Source: Actinopolyspora saharensis
Lineage (GTDB): Bacteria; Actinomycetota; Actinomycetes; Mycobacteriales; Pseudonocardiaceae
DNA: 64,000 bases
Direction: 5' to 3'
Assembly: GCF_900100925.1 (NCBI RefSeq)
Contig: NZ_FNKO01000002.1
Coordinates: 2,418,001-2,482,000 of the forward strand
Below, in pieces: positions 59,972 through 64,000 of the stretch. A model generated the notes under the pieces. The model ran no database searches and was not told the origin of the DNA. It saw nothing but the letters and a program-made list of their open reading frames with translations. Numbering within the stretch: the stretch's first letter is position 1; every line of letters starts with the position of its first letter. The translations under genes were made by a program, and so were the position numbers.

Positions 59972-60799
59972 GTGGGCTCGAAAACGGAGGAACCGCTGCG
60001 CGGTTACGCGGTCGGAGTGACCGCGGAACGCAAGGCCGAGGAACTGGCGTCGTTGCTGAACCGACGCGGGGCGGACGTGGTGCAGGCCCCCGCGATGCAC
60101 ACCGTCCCGCTGCCGCGGGACGGAGCGTTGGCCGAGTCCACCGCCGAAGTGCTCGCCTCCGAGGTGGACTACGTGGTCGCCACCACGGGAGTGGGCTTTC
60201 GCGGCTGGATCGAGGCCGCCGACACCGCAGGCAACGGCGCGGCGCTGCGCGAGCGGCTGTCCGCGGCGACCCTGCTCGCACGCGGCTCCAAGGCCGTGGG
60301 TGCGATCCGCGGTGCCGGGCTCGAGGTGGCGTGGAGCGCCCCTTCGGAGGAGGCGAGCGAGGTCCTGGACCACCTGCTGACGCGCGAGCTGCGCGGCAGG
60401 CGCGTGGTCGTCCAGGTGCACGGTGACCCGATGACGTGGTTCCGCGAGCGCCTCGTCGAGGCGGGTGCGGAGGTGATCGCCGTGATGGTCTACCGGTGGA
60501 CCGATCCGCTGGAGCCGGAGAAGCTGGACGACCTCATCGATCGGGTGATCGACGGCCGGGTGCACGCGCTGGCCTTCACCAGTGCCCCCGCCGCGGCGAA
60601 CCTGCTGGGCCGGGCGGAGCGGATCGGGCGCTCCGCGGAGCTGCACGAGGCACTCGGCAGCGGTGTGCTGCTCGGTTGCGTGGGTTCGGTGACGGCGGCG
60701 CCGCTGGTGGAGGCGGGACTGGACTGCGCGTTGCCGGAGCGCGCGCGGACCGCCTCGCTGGTGCGCCTGATCGCGGAGCGGCTCCCCGAGCTGCGCTGA
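59972..60799 (+). CDS. uroporphyrinogen-III synthase (HemD) domain protein
   Basis: The 275-residue protein matches the two-domain HemD fold: GYAVGVTAERKAEELASLL at the start, DYVVATTGVGFRGW, VVVQVHGDPMTWFRERL and ALAFTSAPAAANLL. HemD closes the tetrapyrrole ring in heme/B12 synthesis, but this protein is far from any hem gene. In several actinobacteria such a domain is fused to a winged-helix regulator; no DNA-binding domain is present here. It may therefore be an accessory HemD-like enzyme, or a ligand sensor that lost its partner domain. GTG 59972 is the probable start; the first ten residues are ahead of the fold. Confidence 0.8.
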   Translation: MGSKTEEPLRGYAVGVTAERKAEELASLLNRRGADVVQAPAMHTVPLPRDGALAESTAEVLASEVDYVVATTGVGFRGWIEAADTAGNGAALRERLSAATLLARGSKAVGAIRGAGLEVAWSAPSEEASEVLDHLLTRELRGRRVVVQVHGDPMTWFRERLVEAGAEVIAVMVYRWTDPLEPEKLDDLIDRVIDGRVHALAFTSAPAAANLLGRAERIGRSAELHEALGSGVLLGCVGSVTAAPLVEAGLDCALPERARTASLVRLIAERLPELR

Positions 60800-60817
60800 G
60801 ACCGCTACGGCCGCGGT

Positions 60818-61135
60818 TCACTCCGGATCGGGAAGTTCGAAGGGCTCGGACGGTTGCCACCGGTAGCGACGCATGTCCACCCGCCCCCGATCGGCGAGCA
60901 CCCCCTCGGCGCGGAGCCGTTCCAGCTGCTCGTGACGCAGGTGCTCGGCCACGCTCCCGTTCGAGCGGAGCACCCTGTGCCAGGGCAGGTCCGCGCCGTC
61001 CTCGGCGAGGATCCGCCCGACCACGCGGGCGGAACGCAGCCCCGCGTGCCGCGCGACGTCGCCGTAGCCGAGGACGTACCCCGGGGGGATGGTGGTGACG
61101 ACCGTCCGAACGTGCTCCCAGGTCCGCTCGTCCAC
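60818..61135 (-). CDS. alkyltransferase-like protein (ATL), MGMT relative lacking the cysteine
   Basis: The 105-residue protein resembles the DNA-binding half of O6-alkylguanine-DNA alkyltransferase (GYVLGYGDVARHAG, RVVGRILAED). The active-site PCHR motif is PWHR: cysteine is replaced by tryptophan, the hallmark of ATL proteins. ATLs bind O6-alkylguanine lesions without repairing them and channel them to nucleotide-excision repair. The mycobacterial neighbour Rv3204 is similar. GTG 61135 is used. It lies divergent from adnA. Confidence 0.88.
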   Translation of the reverse strand: MDERTWEHVRTVVTTIPPGYVLGYGDVARHAGLRSARVVGRILAEDGADLPWHRVLRSNGSVAEHLRHEQLERLRAEGVLADRGRVDMRRYRWQPSEPFELPDPE

Positions 61136-61227
61136 TCGGGAAGTCTCGCACAGTCGGGGGTGGCGCAGGCGACACGCTCGTCACCAGGTGCGGGAAGCGA
61201 TCACGGCGGCATGGTTCCATCGCGGAC

Positions 61228-64000
61228 GTGTCGACCTTCTCCGTTCCGACCCTCGTGCGTTCCGGTGAGCAGAGCGCTCCACGGCTTCGGTGGTCCGAAG
61301 CGCAGCGCCGGGTCATCGACGGCGCGAACGGATTCCTGCGAATCCTCGGCGGTCCGGGTACCGGCAAGACGACGCTGCTGGCCGAGGCGGTCGCCGAGCG
61401 ACTGCTCGACGGCAGGGCCACCGCCGACGACACCCTCGTGCTGACCGCCAATCGCACCACGGCCGCGCTGATGCGCAGCGCCGTCAACAGCCGTCTGCTG
61501 GCCGACGAGTCCTCCGTCACCACGGGGCGCGCTCCGCTGGTGCGCACGGTGCACTCCTACGCCTTCGGCGTGCTGCGGCTGCGGGCCAGCCGCGACGGCA
61601 CACCGCAGCCGAGACTGCTCAACGGCCCCGAGCAGGACCTGCGGATCCGCCAACTGCTCGAGGGCGACCTCGAGGACGGGGCGGAGTACTGGCCGGAGTC
61701 GTTGCGCGCGGCGCTGCGCACCGAGGGCTTCGTGACCGAGCTGCGCGATCTGCTGATGCGCGCCGCCGAGCGCGGAGTGGGGCCGAACGAGCTGGTGGCG
61801 CTCGGCCGGCGGCACGAGCGCCCGGAGTGGGTAGCGGCCGGGATCTTCGGGCGGCAGTACGAGCGCGTCACCCAGCTCGGAGGGGCGAGCGGGGACACCG
61901 CACCACCGCTGGACGCTGCTGAACTGGTCTCCGCGGCCCTGGCGGCCTTCGACTCCGACGCGGAGTTGTTGGCGGCGGAGCGGACCAGGGTGCGGCACCT
62001 GGTGGTGGACGACGCCCAGAACCTGGACCCGCAGCAGTACCGCCTGTGCAGGCGCATCGGGGACACGGCGTCCGAGTTCCTGCTCGGCGGCGACCCAGAC
62101 CAGGCGGTTTTCTCCTTCAGGGGCGCCGATCCCAGCAGTCTGTCCGAAGCGGACCCGAGTGGGGAGCGGACCCTGGTTCTCGGGGCCGATCACCGGATGT
62201 CGACGCGCGTGCGCAGGGCGGTGCGGCGCTTGGCCGCGCGTCTTCCCGGCTCGGGGGAGCAGCGCCGGCTCTTCGGAGCGGACCTCGCCGAGGACTCCGG
62301 ACATCGGGACGAGGGGGGCGAGCAGTCCGCGGACGGGGGCGTCCAGGTTCGGCTGCTGGCCTCGCAGGCCCAGCAGGCGGCGTGGGTGGCCGACCAGCTG
62401 CGCCGAGCGCACCTGCTGCGCGGGGTGGCGTGGTCGGACATGGCCGTGATCGTCAAGTCCACCGGGATCTCGCTGCCGGTGCTGCGCAGGGCGTTGCTGG
62501 CCGCAGGGGTCCCGCTGGAACTCGGGGACGAGGAGATCCCGCTGGCACGACGCCCGGCCGTGCGTCCGTTGCTGACGCTGCTGCGGTGCGCGGCACGTCC
62601 GTCCGATCTGGACTCGGACACGGCCGAGTACCTGCTCGGTTCGCTGCTCGGAGGGGCGGACTCGTTGGCCCTGCGACGACTGCGGCGCGGGCTCCGCAGG
62701 TTGGACCTGGAGGCGGGCAACGATCGCCCGAGCGGTGAGGTGCTGGTCGAGGCGCTGTGGGACGCGGACAGGCTGGCCGCGCTGCAGGGGAGCACGGCGG
62801 AACCGGCTCGCCGGGTGTCCGCGCTGCTCGACGCGGCCGGGCGGGCCTGCGCGCGCGGGCAGAGCGTCGAGGACGTCCTGTGGCGGATCTGGAAGGACAG
62901 CGGGGTGGAGCAGACCCTGCTGGCGCGTTCCGAGCGGGGAGGCGTCGGCGGGGCGCGGGCCGATCGCGACCTGGACGCGGTGGTCGCGCTGTTCGACGAG
63001 GCCGCGCGGTACGTGGACCGACTCCCCGGGGCGGACGCGGCCTCGTTCGTCGAGCACCTGGAGAACCAGCGCATCTCCGGTGACACGCTGGCACCGAGCG
63101 CACCCGGTGGGGACGCGGTGTCCGTGCTGACCGCGCACGCGGCAGTGGGGCGCGAGTGGGAAGTGGTGGCGGTGCCCGACGTGCAGGAGGGCATCTGGCC
63201 GGACCTGCGGTTGCGCGGATCGCTGCTCGGGGTCGAGCGCCTGGTGGACGTTCTGTCCGGTGTGGATTCCCCGGACGTGGTCTCCGCCTCGGCGCCGCTG
63301 CTGGCCGAGGAACGTCGCCTGCTGCTGGTCGCGGCCAGCCGGGCGCGCAGGACGCTGCTGGTCGGCGCCGTGCGCGGTGAGGAGGAGCAGCCGTCCAGGT
63401 TCCTGGACGAACTGGACGGCACCGACGAGGACCCAGAGACGGAGCAGCGCCAGGTCGCCAGGCCCGAGCGCGGCCTGAGCCTTCCCGAGCTGGTGGGTGA
63501 GCTGCGTCAGGTGGTCAACGACGACACCGCGGGAACGGAGCGTCGCCGTCACGCGGCCGCGCAGCTGGCCAGGCTCGCGGATGCCGGGGTGCGGGGGGCG
63601 CACCCGGACAGCTGGTACGGGCTTCCCGAACCGTCCAGCTCCGCCCCGCTGGTGGGCGAGGACGAACCGGTCCGGGTGAGCCCGTCCACGGTGGAAGTGC
63701 TGTCGACCTGCCCGCTGCGGTGGATGATCGAGCGGCACGGCGGTCAGGACGCGGCCGAACTGGCTTCGGTCGCCGGTACCGTGGTGCACTCGCTCGTCCA
63801 GGCCGCGGCCGAGGGGGCCGACCGGCAACGGCTCGAGCAGGCCCTGGATCAGGCCTGGGAGTCCGTGGACGCGGGAGCTCCCTGGTACTCCCGCAGGGAG
63901 CGCGAGCGGGTGCGCGGGATGCTGGACTCGTTCCTCGCGTGGTTGGACTCATCGCGCGCCGAGCTGGAACAGGTCGCGGTGGAACGCGACCTGGACCTGA
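61228..64000 (+). CDS. adnA: AdnA helicase-nuclease subunit (3' end cut by window)
   Basis: The frame runs open from GTG 61228 to the window edge (924 codons seen; the mycobacterial protein is ~1050). It begins with a UvrD-type helicase: GGPGTGKTTL about residue 40, the motif II region VVDDAQ where DExx is usual, GGDPDQAVFSFRGAD (motif III), TAHAAVGREWEVVAV (motif V) and AASRARRTLLV (motif VI). A RecB-like nuclease domain then starts near PSTVEVLSTCPLRWMIERHG, containing the first Fe-S cysteine, and continues past the edge. This is the layout of AdnA, which with AdnB resects double-strand DNA ends. adnB should follow just outside. Confidence 0.9.
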   Translation, partial: MSTFSVPTLVRSGEQSAPRLRWSEAQRRVIDGANGFLRILGGPGTGKTTLLAEAVAERLLDGRATADDTLVLTANRTTAALMRSAVNSRLLADESSVTTGRAPLVRTVHSYAFGVLRLRASRDGTPQPRLLNGPEQDLRIRQLLEGDLEDGAEYWPESLRAALRTEGFVTELRDLLMRAAERGVGPNELVALGRRHERPEWVAAGIFGRQYERVTQLGGASGDTAPPLDAAELVSAALAAFDSDAELLAAERTRVRHLVVDDAQNLDPQQYRLCRRIGDTASEFLLGGDPDQAVFSFRGADPSSLSEADPSGERTLVLGADHRMSTRVRRAVRRLAARLPGSGEQRRLFGADLAEDSGHRDEGGEQSADGGVQVRLLASQAQQAAWVADQLRRAHLLRGVAWSDMAVIVKSTGISLPVLRRALLAAGVPLELGDEEIPLARRPAVRPLLTLLRCAARPSDLDSDTAEYLLGSLLGGADSLALRRLRRGLRRLDLEAGNDRPSGEVLVEALWDADRLAALQGSTAEPARRVSALLDAAGRACARGQSVEDVLWRIWKDSGVEQTLLARSERGGVGGARADRDLDAVVALFDEAARYVDRLPGADAASFVEHLENQRISGDTLAPSAPGGDAVSVLTAHAAVGREWEVVAVPDVQEGIWPDLRLRGSLLGVERLVDVLSGVDSPDVVSASAPLLAEERRLLLVAASRARRTLLVGAVRGEEEQPSRFLDELDGTDEDPETEQRQVARPERGLSLPELVGELRQVVNDDTAGTERRRHAAAQLARLADAGVRGAHPDSWYGLPEPSSSAPLVGEDEPVRVSPSTVEVLSTCPLRWMIERHGGQDAAELASVAGTVVHSLVQAAAEGADRQRLEQALDQAWESVDAGAPWYSRRERERVRGMLDSFLAWLDSSRAELEQVAVERDLDL

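Overview
The window is a stretch of very high-G+C actinobacterial chromosome. The gene content (mycothiol deacetylase MshB, LpqW-like lipoprotein, DUF3107/DUF3117/DUF3152 proteins, SigE-RseA-HtrA-TatB, AdnA, MoeZ) points to the mycolate/pseudonocardial side of the Actinomycetes. I favour a Pseudonocardiaceae- or Actinopolyspora-like organism; this is inference from protein style and gene order, not a database match. No rRNA, tRNA, CRISPR array, insertion sequence or prophage is visible. About 63 protein genes can be supported, the first (LpqW-like) and last (AdnA) cut by the window edges.

From memory of Mycobacterium tuberculosis gene order, positions 1-41.6 kb match the Rv1166-Rv1239c block: lpqW, mshB, Rv1171-type membrane protein, fdx, dapC, dapD, dapE, LOG proteins, folP2, DivIVA-domain protein, tag, DUF3117, O-methyltransferase fold, sigE, rseA, htrA, tatB, mrp, general-stress membrane protein, corA. 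Inserted among these are a threonine-synthase-like enzyme, a CHAD protein, an SPFH protein, a PadR regulator, an enoyl-CoA hydratase, leucyl aminopeptidase, a CoA-ester lyase, pstSCAB, a 1150-residue patatin-like protein and a CPBP protease. The gpgS gene expected after folP2 is not here.

From 42 to 46 kb lies a set of small or housekeeping genes (Nudix, tiny membrane proteins, PH domain, PHP phosphoesterase, Fe-S PD-(D/E)XK nuclease). From 46 kb to the end the order matches Rv3212-Rv3202c: beta-propeller protein, rhlE, MiaE-like protein, DUF3107, TetR, DUF3152 protease-like protein, moeZ, TIGR02569 kinase-fold protein, ATL and adnA. A divergent TetR / AurF-like oxygenase / alpha-beta hydrolase module sits inside it, with a perfect 17-bp operator-like palindrome between the divergent genes.

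The most unusual signal is non-coding. A family of 104-105 bp imperfect hairpins occurs at 12056, 14034, 16779 (inverted) and 59739, with a diverged relative near 56092. Paired positions co-vary between copies. In all four clear copies the element lies 35-45 nt past a stop codon in the sense orientation of that gene. It adjoins ~95-bp tandem units, and at 12240 there is what looks like an empty site from which the hairpin has been lost. I propose it as an undescribed structured 3'-UTR element.

Regulatory signals include a SigE-type promoter in front of sigE itself, a PadR operator overlapping the padR promoter, stacked hairpins between pstS and pstC, and a recurrent TANNNT hexamer 6-8 nt before start codons that suggests widespread leaderless transcription.
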